64,000 nt of DNA from CBDCYS01 sp965226245 (GCA_965226245.1 CBDDCL010000015.1:6262001-6326000), one strand, 5' to 3'. Positions 26,379-35,397 are shown, counted from the first letter of the stretch. A program made the numbers and translations. Notes: generated from the letters alone by a model not told the origin.

Positions 26379-26999
26379 ATCAAGTTGGTCCTTACATTCA
26401 GGCTAGCAGGTGGCGGGCGGGGAATTCGGGGTGGTTGTCTCTAAATGTATGGTTTTAAAGAGATTAAATTTCTTTAACGGGCGTGACTGGTTTTTGGCTC
26501 GGTGGTTTTGTGGCAACCCGGGGATGACCGGTGAGCGTTGGGCGGAGTGTGATGTTCAACGGGGGCGCGTTTCGCGTGATGACGGGGTGGTGAGGTTTGC
26601 GGGGTAGGATTTGTGGACGGGCACGGGCGTCGACACACTAGTGTCGAGGCGATGTCGCCACGAATGGCGACACGGCACGCTGAAAGCGTGCGCCACGTCA
26701 GGCTAGGGAAACCAAGTGGTTGCGCCAGGGGTTTCCGCTACGCTTTCACCCAGGGCTATCAATAATGGGGTGCGGGGGCGGTTCAGTGGCCACAAATCAG
26801 GGGCTGAAATTGGATAGGATGGAAGCTGGCCGGAGCCAGGCAGCCTGCGGTGAGAGTCCGGTCCGGCGAAATAAGGTGCAGCCACCGATGATCGCGGTCC
26901 GTTGGTGTTGAAAAAAATGCGGTTCGGCGAGCGGAAATCGGATGGTAGTCCCGCTTTTTCGCCCGCATTCCCTTGTGCCTCGGGCTGCCAGGCCTCATC
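26379..26999. other. Long intergenic region with repeats and a possible RNA relic
   Basis: It holds a copy of the TCGCCA-GAATGGCGA repeat at 26643-26703 (forming a TGTCGCCA/TGGCGACA hairpin) and a GC-rich segment at 26825-26875 (GGCCGGAGCCAGGCAGCC, then GGTGAGAGTCCGGTCCGG) that faintly recalls the 3' end of group II introns. The latter was not strong enough to call. No gene seen. Confidence 0.45.
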
Positions 27000-28760
27000 G
27001 TGAATGCCGTGGAAACGCCGTTGAACCTGCCCGAAACAATCACCGCCGCCGAGTTGGAGAAGGTGCTGGAACAAGCTCGGGAGGAGAGCTGGACTGCTGT
27101 CTCGTTCATTTCGATCCGGGCCGCGGGTTGGGATAAGGTTGTGCGGGAGTTGCCTCCCGGCCCCATATACGTAATTGAAGCCTTGCCGAAAGAGTCGGTG
27201 CGGGATATTTCGGGGCTGAAGAAGCTTTCATCGCTTGGTTTGGTTGATCTTGGGATCAGAGACGAGGGCGCGCGGGCGCTGGTCTCGCTCTCCGCCCTGA
27301 CCTCGCTCAACCTCCACTCCAACAATATCGGAGATGAGGGCGCGCGGGCGCTGGCCGCGCTCTCCGCCCTGACCTCGCTCAGCCTCTTCAACAACCAAAT
27401 CGGAGCCGCGGGCGCGCGGGCGCTGGCCTCGCTCTCGGCCCTGACCTGGCTCGACCTCAGCATCAACCAAATCGGAGACGAGGGCGCGCGGGCGCTGGCC
27501 CCGCTCTCCACCCTGACCTCCCTCAACCTGAGGTTCAACCAAATCGGAGACGAGGGCGCGAGGGCGCTGGCCTCGCTCTCGGCCCTGACCTGGCTCAACC
27601 TCCACACCAACAATATCGGAGCTGCGGGCGCGCGGGCGCTGGCCCCGCTCTCGGCCCTGACCTGGCTCTGCCTCAGCAACAACCAAATCGGAGACGAGGG
27701 CGCGCGGGCGCTGGCCCCGCTCTCCACCCTGACCTCCCTCGACCTGAGGTTCAACCAAATCGGAGACGAGGGCGCGCGGGCGCTGTCCCCGCTCTCTGCC
27801 CTGACCTGGCTCGACCTCAACAACAACCAAATCGCAGACGCGGGCGCGCGGGGGCTGGCCTCGCTCTCCGCCCTGACCTCGCTCAACCTCCACACCAACA
27901 ATATCGGAGACGAGGGCGCGCGGGCGCTGGCCTCGCTCTCCGCCCTGACCTCGCTCGACCTCAGCGGCAACAAAATCGGAGACGAGGGCGCGCGGGGGCT
28001 GGCCTCGCTCTCCGCCCTGACCTCGCTCGACCTCAGCGGCAACAAAATCGGAGACGAGGGCGCGCGGGGGCTGGCCTCGCTCTCCGCCCTGACCTCGCTC
28101 GACCTCAGCGGCAACAAAATCGGAGACGAGGGCGCGCGGGCGCTGGCCTCGCTCTCTGCCCTGACCTCGCTCTACCTCGGCGGCAACAAAATCGGAGCCG
28201 CGGGCGCGCGGGCACTGGCCTCGCTCTCCGCCCTGACCTCGCTCTACCTCGGCGGCAACAAAATCGGAGACGCGGGCGCGTGGGCGCTGGCCTCGCTCTC
28301 CACCCTGACCTGGCTCGACCTCCGCGGCAACCAAATCGGAGACGCGGGCGCGCGGGGGCTGGCCTCGCTCTCCGCCCTGACCTCGCTCGACCTCAGCGGC
28401 AACAAAATCGGGGACGGGGGCGCGCGGGCGCTGGCCTCGCTCCCCGCCCTGACCTCGCTCGAGCTCCTCGACAACCAAATCGGAGACGAGGGCGCGCGGG
28501 CGCTGGCCTCGCTCTCCACCCTGACCTCCCTCTATCTCCGCAACAACCAAATCGGAGCTGCGGGCGCGCAGGCGCTGCTGGAGAGTTGGATCGATCACCC
28601 GACCACTGACAAGCTAGGCTATCTCGATCTGCGGGAAAACGGTGAGCTCAGTTCCCTGCTGCCGACCGAGGCGCTTGACACGACCGATGCGCAGTCGATC
28701 TTGGCCGCCTATCGGGCCGGTATCGCTCGGCGGCTGAGCAGGACACGCTGCGGCCACTGA
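27000..28760 (+). CDS. Leucine-rich repeat protein, probable truncated Roco-type protein
   Basis: A 586-residue protein with an N-terminal helical segment (NLPETITAAELEKVLEQARE) and then 18 tandem 24-residue repeats of the ribonuclease-inhibitor type, with consensus ALASLSALTSLDLSGNKIGD followed by EGAR. The C-terminal cap TTDAQSILAAYR is what normally links bacterial LRRs to a Roc GTPase. Here the frame shifts after ILAAYRAG and stops at 28760. In the +1 frame the DNA still reads GRYRSAAEQDTLRPLNEAK, the usual continuation into Roc, so the GTPase part appears deleted. The GTG at 27000 is a tentative start; a TTG at 26973 is possible. The next ORF begins directly after the stop. Confidence 0.75.
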   Translation: MNAVETPLNLPETITAAELEKVLEQAREESWTAVSFISIRAAGWDKVVRELPPGPIYVIEALPKESVRDISGLKKLSSLGLVDLGIRDEGARALVSLSALTSLNLHSNNIGDEGARALAALSALTSLSLFNNQIGAAGARALASLSALTWLDLSINQIGDEGARALAPLSTLTSLNLRFNQIGDEGARALASLSALTWLNLHTNNIGAAGARALAPLSALTWLCLSNNQIGDEGARALAPLSTLTSLDLRFNQIGDEGARALSPLSALTWLDLNNNQIADAGARGLASLSALTSLNLHTNNIGDEGARALASLSALTSLDLSGNKIGDEGARGLASLSALTSLDLSGNKIGDEGARGLASLSALTSLDLSGNKIGDEGARALASLSALTSLYLGGNKIGAAGARALASLSALTSLYLGGNKIGDAGAWALASLSTLTWLDLRGNQIGDAGARGLASLSALTSLDLSGNKIGDGGARALASLPALTSLELLDNQIGDEGARALASLSTLTSLYLRNNQIGAAGAQALLESWIDHPTTDKLGYLDLRENGELSSLLPTEALDTTDAQSILAAYRAGIARRLSRTRCGH

Positions 28761-29036
28761 ATGAAGCCAAGCGCGGCCTGGGCAGACGAGATCAAGGCGT
28801 TGCTGCAACAACTTGCCCAGCAGGTGACCAAGGTTGCCGAGAAGCTTCCGGAAGAAAAGGCGGCGGAGGCGGCTGACGACCTGGAGCGCTTTACCGAGGA
28901 AGCCACGAAAGAGAACCCGAGGCGCAAATGGTGGGAGCTCAGCGCCGAGGGTATTCGGGAGGCGGCGGAATCGGTTGGGACGGCCGGCACGACCGCGATC
29001 AGCCTTTTGGAGAAGCTGGGCGGGCTGCTGGGTTAG
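28761..29036 (+). CDS. Small helical protein, likely C-terminal remnant of a Roco-like protein
   Basis: A 91-residue frame whose ATG directly follows the LRR stop. AWADEIKALLQQLAQQVTKV is amphipathic, followed by an acidic helix; ENPRRKWWELSAEGIREAAE and a small-residue/hydrophobic stretch (TTAISLLEKLGGLLG) close it. From memory, tails of this form occur at the C-termini of large bacterial LRR/NTPase signalling proteins. The first few codons derive from out-of-frame linker DNA (LNEAK), so it is best read as the surviving end of a bigger gene. Whether it is translated as a separate protein is unknown. Confidence 0.55.
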   Translation: MKPSAAWADEIKALLQQLAQQVTKVAEKLPEEKAAEAADDLERFTEEATKENPRRKWWELSAEGIREAAESVGTAGTTAISLLEKLGGLLG

Positions 29037-29166
29037 TGGCCTCTCAAGCCCAAGTTCGGCGACGCAAGGCTAGTCGTCGCCGCTTCGCGGCGATCGACCG
29101 GCAGGATTGCCGGTCTCTACCGCGGCGGGGCCGGTGATTTCTGCTTAGCCCGCACTTAGCTTCTCT

Positions 29167-30756
29167 TTACCCCAGCTCAACCGTGCGAGCGAAGTTCACG
29201 GCTTCCAGTTCGAGTAACTGGTCGAGTACGTTTTTAGGGAGTGCGTCGTCGATACGGATGACTGCCACGGCTTCAGCCGGCTCGCCTGGGGCGTGCTGGT
29301 TTTCACGGCGGCCCAGCGAAAAGTCGGCGATGTTGATCTTGTTGTCTCCCAGGATGGTTCCCAGGCGGCCGATCACGCCCGGCACGTCGACGTTCTTGAG
29401 GAAAACCATGTGACCGTCGAGCGAGGCTTCGACATAAATTCCGTCGACGCTGATCAGACGGGGTGAGTGGTCGGCAAAAACGGCTCCTTGGACTGTCCGT
29501 TGGCCTTGTTCGGTTTCGAGGACCAGCGAGAGCGAGCCGGCGCCCTGAGTGCGCGAGCGGTGGATCTCACTAATCCCCAGTCCGCGTTCGGCGGCTACCT
29601 GGGCGGCGTTGATCAGGTTCGCCTTTTGGGAGAGAAAGCGGTTCAGAATTCCCGCCAGCGCGGCGTTGCGGATGAGCGACGTATTCTCCTTCAGAAGGTT
29701 GCCCGAATAGGTAATATTGACCCGCTGCGGGCGGCCGCTGGCGATCTGCTCAACGAAGGAGCCGAGCCGCGATGCCAAATCGAGATAGGGACGCAACTTT
29801 CCATACTGCTCGGCGCTGATCGACGGCATGTTGACCGCGTTGGTCACCACTCCACTGTTGAGATAGTCGCGAACCTGCTCGGCGATGCGAACCCCGACCG
29901 TCTCCTGCGCTTCTTCGGTGGACCCGCCGATGTGGGGCGTCGCAATGACATTCTCGTGGCGCAGCAGCGGGGAGGAGGTCGGCGGCTCTTGGGCGAAAAC
30001 GTCGAGCGCGGCGCCGGCAACCTTGCCTGACTCCAGGGCCGCTTCTAGAGCCTCGGGTTCTATGAGTTCGCCACGGGCGCAATTGACGACGCGGACGCCG
30101 TCCTTCATCTTGGCGAAGGCATCGCTCGCGAGCAGACGCTCGGTCTCGGGCGTCACGGATAGATGCAGCGTGATGTAGTCGCTTTGGGCGAAAAGTTCAT
30201 CGAGCGCGAGCAGTTCGACCCCGCGGTCGGTGGCCAGCTCGCGGGAGACAAACGGGTCGTGCGCAATGAGTTTCATGCCCAGCGGCCGCACCCGGCGGGC
30301 GACCTGCATACCGATGTTACCGAGTCCGATGATGCCGAGCGTTTTGCCGTTCAGTTCGGTTCCCATGAACTTCTTCTTTTCCCATTTGCCGGACTTGGTC
30401 GATTGGTTTGCCTGAGGAACCAAGCGTGCCAGCGCCAGCATGAGCGCCAGGGTGTGCTCGGCGACCGAGATGGCGTTGCCGCCCGGGGTATTCATCACGA
30501 CGACGCCCTTGGCGGTGGCTGCCTCAATATCTACGTTGTCGACTCCTATGCCGGCCCGGCCGATAGCGCACAGCTTGGGCGCTTGATCGAGAACTTCTTT
30601 CGTAATCTTGGTCCCGCCGCGGCAGACGATGGCATCGGCGTCCGCCAGGTGCTGGGTGAACTCGTCTGGGTTCGTGACGACGATATCCCAGGCGTCCTCG
30701 GCTTCGAGAACGAGGAGCGCGCCGGGCGAGATCGGATCGGTGATAAGGACTTTCAT
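29167..30756 (-). CDS. serA: D-3-phosphoglycerate dehydrogenase
   Basis: A 529-residue long-form PHGDH, first step of serine synthesis (3-phosphoglycerate to 3-phosphohydroxypyruvate, NAD-dependent). Visible: the NAD motif GLGNIGMQVARR (about 145-157), catalytic Arg in VNCARGELI, Glu in DVFAQEPP and His in TPHIGGSTEEAQ; then the intervening substrate-binding domain and a C-terminal ACT domain (VPGVIGRLGTILGDNKINIA) for feedback control by serine. Upstream on the same strand, 39 bp away, is a class V aminotransferase that could do the next step; the two likely form an operon. Confidence 0.96.
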   Translation of the reverse strand: MKVLITDPISPGALLVLEAEDAWDIVVTNPDEFTQHLADADAIVCRGGTKITKEVLDQAPKLCAIGRAGIGVDNVDIEAATAKGVVVMNTPGGNAISVAEHTLALMLALARLVPQANQSTKSGKWEKKKFMGTELNGKTLGIIGLGNIGMQVARRVRPLGMKLIAHDPFVSRELATDRGVELLALDELFAQSDYITLHLSVTPETERLLASDAFAKMKDGVRVVNCARGELIEPEALEAALESGKVAGAALDVFAQEPPTSSPLLRHENVIATPHIGGSTEEAQETVGVRIAEQVRDYLNSGVVTNAVNMPSISAEQYGKLRPYLDLASRLGSFVEQIASGRPQRVNITYSGNLLKENTSLIRNAALAGILNRFLSQKANLINAAQVAAERGLGISEIHRSRTQGAGSLSLVLETEQGQRTVQGAVFADHSPRLISVDGIYVEASLDGHMVFLKNVDVPGVIGRLGTILGDNKINIADFSLGRRENQHAPGEPAEAVAVIRIDDALPKNVLDQLLELEAVNFARTVELG

Positions 30757-30795
30757 CTCGTCTTCTGCAACTTCGTCACTTTCAACGGATGCGAA

Positions 30796-31962
30796 TCAGC
30801 CGTCATTTGCTGTCGAGGCGGCCTCCTGGTAAACGCGCTGCACGGCGCTCACTCCGGCTCCCAGCTTGACCGGCTGGCCGAGCGATTGAAGGATGATCTC
30901 CAATCCCGCGATGACGCCGAACAGATCGGCGAAATCGAAGTATCCCAGGTGAGCGATGCGGAAGATCTGGCCTTTCATGGAACCCTGGCCGTTCGCAATG
31001 ATTGATCCGAAGCGGTCCCGGAACTGTTTGACGATTTCGCCTGAGTCAACGCCCGGCGGTGAGCGAATCGCCGTCACGGCGCCCGCCGGCGTGGCTTTCG
31101 CGAAGAGCTCGAGTCCCAGTACCACGGCGGCTTCGCGGGTCGCGCGGGCCAGCAGTTGTGCGTTTTCGACGAGGTTCGCGGGGCCAACTTCGCGGATGTA
31201 ACGCAAGGTCTCGTCGAGGCCCAGCATTAACGACGTGGCCGGGGTAAAGGGTGATTCGCCGGTTTCCGCGGCGCCGCGATGCTTCTGGAGGTCAAAGTAG
31301 AAGTAGCCCTGCTTCACCGACTCGCAGCGCGCCCATGCCTTGGCGCTCAGTGCCGCGAACGCCAGCCCCGGCGGAATCATGACCGCCTTTTGGGAGCCGC
31401 CGATCACTACGTCGATTCCCCAGCCGTCAATATCGAGATGGGATGTGCCGAGTCCGGTAATCGCGTCGGCTACCAGGATTGCGCCGGTTTCGGCCACGGC
31501 TTCCGCCATTGCTTTGACGTCGTGGGAGACCCCGGTCGAGCTTTCGGTTGCCTGCACGAAGACGCCCTGGATGCCGGGGTTCGCCTTCAGGGCATCCGCC
31601 ACGCGCTGCGGGGAAACGGCGTCGCCGTAGGGCGCTTCGAGTACCGTCACGTCGAGACCGAATGCTCGCGTGATTTGTACCCAGCGTTCCCCGAATTTTC
31701 CCGCCGTGGCGACAAGGACTTTGTCTCCGGGTGAAAACAGGTTCGACACGGCGGCTTCCATGGCGCCCGTTCCGGAGGAAGTAAACAGCACCACGTCGTT
31801 GGCGGTCCCCATGAAGTGCTTCAGGTTTGACAGCACCCGCTTGTAGAGTTCCCGGAAGTCGGCCGTGCGGTGGTGAATATCCGCGCCGGCCATGGCACGC
31901 ACAGCGGGCGGATAGAGCGGGGTCGGCCCGGGGGTCAACAGGCGAAGCTTCTTGACATGCAT
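30796..31962 (-). CDS. Class V aminotransferase (serine-pyruvate/alanine-glyoxylate type)
   Basis: A 388-residue PLP enzyme. LLTPGPTPLYPPAV opens the family, TSSGTGAMEAAVSNL binds the cofactor phosphate, VADAITGLGT carries the PLP-contacting Asp, and GGSQKAVMIPPGLAF contains the Schiff-base Lys. The ATG at 31962 precedes the conserved start; the frame extends further upstream without similarity. Directly upstream of serA, so it may act as the phosphohydroxypyruvate aminotransferase in serine synthesis, as class V enzymes do in some phyla, or as a serine-glyoxylate aminotransferase. Context favours the former. Confidence 0.88.
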   Translation of the reverse strand: MHVKKLRLLTPGPTPLYPPAVRAMAGADIHHRTADFRELYKRVLSNLKHFMGTANDVVLFTSSGTGAMEAAVSNLFSPGDKVLVATAGKFGERWVQITRAFGLDVTVLEAPYGDAVSPQRVADALKANPGIQGVFVQATESSTGVSHDVKAMAEAVAETGAILVADAITGLGTSHLDIDGWGIDVVIGGSQKAVMIPPGLAFAALSAKAWARCESVKQGYFYFDLQKHRGAAETGESPFTPATSLMLGLDETLRYIREVGPANLVENAQLLARATREAAVVLGLELFAKATPAGAVTAIRSPPGVDSGEIVKQFRDRFGSIIANGQGSMKGQIFRIAHLGYFDFADLFGVIAGLEIILQSLGQPVKLGAGVSAVQRVYQEAASTANDG

Positions 31963-32133
31963 TGGAGGGGCAAGACCCGCGCTCAGAATGAGCAGCAGGG
32001 CATGGTTTTGAGCGCTTGACTTCTTAGGATAACTTGCCTGGGGGGGCAGGTCCAGGAGAGAGCCCAACTCGTCCAACCGGCAACAAAAGGCATCGCAGTG
32101 TCTAACTCGTAGCCAAGTCCCGCCGCGAAAAAC

Positions 32134-33141
32134 CTACACACGCGCATACTTGTGGAGCGGCGGGCAGTTGGGTGGCCCGAGGCCGTGTTTGCCGGCGGCG
32201 GACCAGACGACTTCGCCCACATACAGACTGCCGTCGGAATCGATCCAGATGTCGTGCGGCGTCAGGAAATCGCCCGGGGTTCCGGGGTTGTCGCCACCGC
32301 CCCAGCGAGCTTGCAGCTCGCCATCCAAGTTGAAAATGCTGACGCGGCCTCCGACTGGGTTCGGCCCCGATTCGAGCCAAGGGAAAAGCCCCACCTTCTT
32401 TCCAACCTCGGCCACGAACACACTGTCTTCGGGATCGATGAATACCTGCATGGGCCGGGACACGTCCGTCCATTCGGTGATGAATTCTCCGTTGGGCTGG
32501 AAGATCTGGATGCGGCTGTTTTCACGGTCGGCGACATAGACTCGCCCGTTGCTGTCGAGGGCAATCCCGTGCGGCAGATTGAACTGGCCCGGCCCCTCGC
32601 CAGGCTCGCCCCACGAAAATAGCAATTCTCCCTCCGCCGAAAACTTGTGGACTCGGGCGTTGCCGTATCCGTCTGTAATGTAGAGCGACCCCTCGGCGTC
32701 GAGCGCTACGTTCGTGGGAAAGTGAAACGGGGGGCCGCCATGAGTCACCTGCCGGTAATCGAAATCCGTCATGCCGGTGTCGCTGTGCTCGCCGCTAGTC
32801 CCGAGGGTCATCAAGAGCTCGCCCTCGGGCGTATATTTCCTGACTGTGTGATCGCGGTCATCGGTCACGTACAGCGTGTCGTCAGCAGCGATGTGCAGCC
32901 CGTGAGCCCGATTGAAATTCCCTTCCCCCCAGGACCGCAGGAATTTCCCGTCGCGGCCGAAGACCGTCATCGGATGCTCGCCGCGATTGAAGACGTAGAC
33001 CCGTCCCTGCGAATCGGTTGCGACAGCGGCCACTTCGACGAAGCTCCAGCCCTCGGGAAGCTGTTCCCAACCGGGGACCGGCTGGTATTGGAATTTGCCG
33101 CTGCCAACGATGGGGAGTTCGGTACTGGGCGATGCTTGCAT
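32134..33141 (-). CDS. NHL repeat beta-propeller protein
   Basis: A 335-residue protein made of NHL repeats (AVATDSQGRVYVFNRGEHPM, FPTNVALDAEGSLYITDGYG, LPHGIALDSNGRVYVADREN), giving a six-bladed propeller related to peptidyl-alpha-hydroxyglycine alpha-amidating lyases. No signal peptide is obvious. A regular Asp-rich loop and His positions suggest metal binding, but a lyase activity cannot be claimed. Likely a cytosolic or peripheral binding or lactonase-like protein. Stands alone upstream of the aminotransferase gene. Confidence 0.83.
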   Translation of the reverse strand: MQASPSTELPIVGSGKFQYQPVPGWEQLPEGWSFVEVAAVATDSQGRVYVFNRGEHPMTVFGRDGKFLRSWGEGNFNRAHGLHIAADDTLYVTDDRDHTVRKYTPEGELLMTLGTSGEHSDTGMTDFDYRQVTHGGPPFHFPTNVALDAEGSLYITDGYGNARVHKFSAEGELLFSWGEPGEGPGQFNLPHGIALDSNGRVYVADRENSRIQIFQPNGEFITEWTDVSRPMQVFIDPEDSVFVAEVGKKVGLFPWLESGPNPVGGRVSIFNLDGELQARWGGGDNPGTPGDFLTPHDIWIDSDGSLYVGEVVWSAAGKHGLGPPNCPPLHKYARV

Positions 33142-33280
33142 GGGTTTACCTATTGTGCTCGGGCGTGTCGGCGGCGGGGCTGGTCGTTGTTACCGTGACC
33201 CGGTGAGGTGACCGTGATCCGATGAGCCGGAACTGAAGTGAGGCAAACGCCGCCGGCAGATTTGGTGCTGACAAGCGGTG

Positions 33281-33308
33281 GACCCCTCCCTTGCGGTCGG
33301 GGCTCTGA
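33281..33308. repeat. 28-bp dispersed repeat, first copy
   Basis: GACCCCTCCCTTGCGGTCGG and the following GGCTCTGA occur identically at 33281-33308 and 33606-33633, bracketing the hicB gene, and inverted with changes at 48282-48308. The first copy cuts into the hicA remnant. Confidence 0.8.
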
Positions 33309-33317
33309 ATCAAGGGG

Positions 33318-33341
33318 CCTCGCCAGTTCTTTGCCGGACAC
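33318..33341 (-). pseudogene. hicA remnant (first eight codons)
   Basis: Just 8 bp after the hicB stop a GTG begins MSGKELARPL. Eight residues, MSGKELAR, match the usual opening of HicA toxins that follow HicB; the sequence then runs into the 28-bp dispersed repeat at 33281-33308. The catalytic His and dsRNA-binding fold are lost, so the toxin is gone. Confidence 0.5.
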
Positions 33342-33349
33342 GGGCCGCC

Positions 33350-33553
33350 TCAGACAGCGATTTCAACGACCCGGTCCTTAGCTGTTTTCTTAGGTGGTTC
33401 GACCTCCACCGACAGACAACCTTCGATCGCCTCACGAAGGCTTTGCATCAGCTCGTCAAGCGTTTCAGCTTGCGTGGCACAACCGGGAATAGCGGGCACT
33501 TCAGCCCAATAGCTCCCTTCCTCGACTTCGTGTACGATCGCGCGGATCTTCAT
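33350..33553 (-). CDS. hicB: HicB-like antitoxin, copy 1 (orphan)
   Basis: A 67-residue HicB-family protein with the RNase-H-like fold opening MKIRAIVHEVEEGSYWAEVP and the conserved IPGCATQAETLDELMQSL. The DNA-binding C-terminal domain of long HicBs is absent, as in the short group. The toxin gene normally next to it is reduced to a few codons. A second copy at 42007-42210 is nearly identical (about 93% over the shared segment by eye). Confidence 0.88.
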   Translation of the reverse strand: MKIRAIVHEVEEGSYWAEVPAIPGCATQAETLDELMQSLREAIEGCLSVEVEPPKKTAKDRVVEIAV

Positions 33554-33605
33554 CAGCCAGCCTCTTACGGATTAGTATAGCGTTGAGCAAAAGAACACCG
33601 GTCAA

Positions 33606-33633
33606 GACCCCTCCCTTGCGGTCGGGGCTCTGA
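33606..33633. repeat. 28-bp dispersed repeat, second copy
   Basis: Identical to 33281-33308 in the same orientation. It lies between the hicB leader and the sulfatase stop codon. Confidence 0.8.
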
Positions 33634-33657
33634 GCCTTGGTCGTTGTGGCTCTGAAA

Positions 33658-35130
33658 CTACCTCCTTGGTGGCCGGCGGTCTTTCTCCGGGTCGTAGTCC
33701 GGGTTTTCGGTTGGCATTTGCGCCCCGACTTTATCTCTCCAGGAGGCGAGCTTGGCTTTGAGTTCCGCAACCTTCTCCGGCATCTCGGCGGCGAGATCGT
33801 TGGCTTCACCAATGTCCTCTTTGAGGTTGTACAACTCGGCATGACCGTCCTCGAAAAACTCGACCAGGCGCCAGTCGCCCGCCCGGATCGCCGAATAAGG
33901 CGTGGCGCCTTGCGAGTGGTAATGCGGGTAGTGCCAGTAAAGCGCCTCGCGATCGAGCGATGCGTCCGGGTCTCGCAGCACGGAGACAAGACTCAAGCCG
34001 TCGACTTCGGCATTGTGTGACGGGTCGCCTTCGACACCGGCGATGTCGAGGATCGTCGGGTAGTAGTCGACCGTGATCACCGGTTCTCCACTCACCGAGG
34101 CCGCCGGAGTGACGCCCGGCCAGTAGACGAGTGCAGGAGTGCGCACGCCCCCTTCGTAGGCCGATCCTTTCCCTTCGCGCAGCGGCCTGTTTTCGGTCGG
34201 GCGGCCGGAGCCGTCGCGGTCCAGCCCGCCGTTGTCTCCAGTGAAGATGATCACCGTGTTGCCGGCTACGCCCATCTCCTCGAGTTTGGCACGGACCAGG
34301 CCGATGCCGCGGTCCACGCTCGTCACCATCGAGGCATAGACTGGATCCGTGTGGAGCATGCCTTCCTTGACCAATGGCTTGTAGTGGTCGATGTCGGCTT
34401 CCTTGGCCTGGATCGGCGTATGCACCGAGTAGAAGGGGAAGTAGAGCAGGAAGGGTTCATCCCCAAACCCTTCGATGAGCTTGACCGCTTCGTCGGAGAG
34501 CCGGTCGGTGAGATAGTCGCCTTCCTTGCCGCCCAGCGGCAGTGGCCCAACGCCGCGGCTGGTCTGCGTTGGATGCGTGTAGGGATGGAAGTAGCTTCCT
34601 GGAGCGCCCCATTCATTGCCTCCAATGTTGACCTCAAAGCCGTGCTTCTCGGGTACGTAGTCGTTCATGTCGGGATCGCCGTTCGGCATCAGGTGCCACT
34701 TGCCGACCGAAGCCGTGCGGTACCCCGCCGCGCCCAGTGCTTCGGCGATCGTGGTGTGGCTGGCTTCGATCTTCATCGTCCAGTCGGGAACATTGAGCTT
34801 GGCGTAAGGACGCTGGTGTCCGCGAATCCAGTCGGTGACATGCGTCCGGCCCGGATATTTGCCGGTCATCATGGCGGCGCGCGTCGGAGAGCAAACCGTG
34901 CAGGCGGCGTAGCCCGTGCTGAAGCGCATGCCGTCGGCGGCCAGGCGGTCGATGTTGGGGGTTTCGTACAGATCGCTTCCGAAAACACGACCGTCGCTCC
35001 AGCCGAGATCGTCAACGAGAAAGATGATGAAGTTGCGTTTCTTGGGAGCTTGCGAAACTTCTTGAGCCGCTCCGCAGCCGATCAGAATCAGAAGAAGCGT
35101 GATGATGAGAAGGCGCGGCATGCGCAACAT
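33658..35130 (-). CDS. Sulfatase (arylsulfatase-type) lipoprotein
   Basis: A 490-residue type I sulfatase. An N-terminal lipoprotein signal (LLILIGC, Cys19) suggests membrane anchoring outside the cytoplasm. The active-site motif CSPTR starts at Cys80, the residue converted to formylglycine, and FLVDDLGWSD supplies metal-binding aspartates; TGDNGGLDRD and GGVRTPALVYWPG are further family blocks. It hydrolyses sulfate esters, probably of polysaccharides. The C-terminus ends KDRRPPRR; its last bases are copied at 42298-42341. An ATG three codons in (35121) is an alternative start. Confidence 0.93.
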   Translation of the reverse strand: MLRMPRLLIITLLLILIGCGAAQEVSQAPKKRNFIIFLVDDLGWSDGRVFGSDLYETPNIDRLAADGMRFSTGYAACTVCSPTRAAMMTGKYPGRTHVTDWIRGHQRPYAKLNVPDWTMKIEASHTTIAEALGAAGYRTASVGKWHLMPNGDPDMNDYVPEKHGFEVNIGGNEWGAPGSYFHPYTHPTQTSRGVGPLPLGGKEGDYLTDRLSDEAVKLIEGFGDEPFLLYFPFYSVHTPIQAKEADIDHYKPLVKEGMLHTDPVYASMVTSVDRGIGLVRAKLEEMGVAGNTVIIFTGDNGGLDRDGSGRPTENRPLREGKGSAYEGGVRTPALVYWPGVTPAASVSGEPVITVDYYPTILDIAGVEGDPSHNAEVDGLSLVSVLRDPDASLDREALYWHYPHYHSQGATPYSAIRAGDWRLVEFFEDGHAELYNLKEDIGEANDLAAEMPEKVAELKAKLASWRDKVGAQMPTENPDYDPEKDRRPPRR

Positions 35131-35192
35131 TATAGGCCGTCACTGGGAAGAAAGAAACGGAGACGGGGAAGACACATGCAGGGAGAAGATGA

Positions 35193-35305
35193 TCAATTGA
35201 GCGTCAAGCCCTTCGGGTGCGGCCCATCCGCCAGGTTGATGCGGATCGTGCCGTCGATATCTATGCGGATGCAGTTGGAAACACTCCCCTCAAAGATCGT
35301 GACGT
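35193..35305 (-). other. Possible orphan C-terminal gene fragment
   Basis: On the minus strand the bases read VTIFEGSVSNCIRIDIDGTI, then RINLADGPHPKGLTLN and a stop. It looks protein-like (balanced composition, no low complexity), but no start or upstream domain exists and I cannot name the family. Possibly the tail of a gene lost by rearrangement. Confidence 0.25.
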
Positions 35306-35397
35306 GCAACAATAAAAATTGGGGTTGCTTCAATGATTGATGAAGCAAACCGTCCCTGGGATTTCTCGAAGAAAAAGACTAAGAAACCGAGGCCAGC

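Noticed and set aside
26825..26905. Possible group II intron 3' end or riboswitch
   Set aside because: The GGAGCC...GGTGAGAGTCCGG run is only loosely similar to intron domain V/VI, no clear domain V hairpin could be drawn and no intron protein adjoins.
27228..28598. Long minus-strand frames (456 and 444 codons) opposite the LRR gene
   Set aside because: Same cause: a 72-bp GC-rich unit free of stops in several frames. The plus-strand frame gives the proper LRR consensus.
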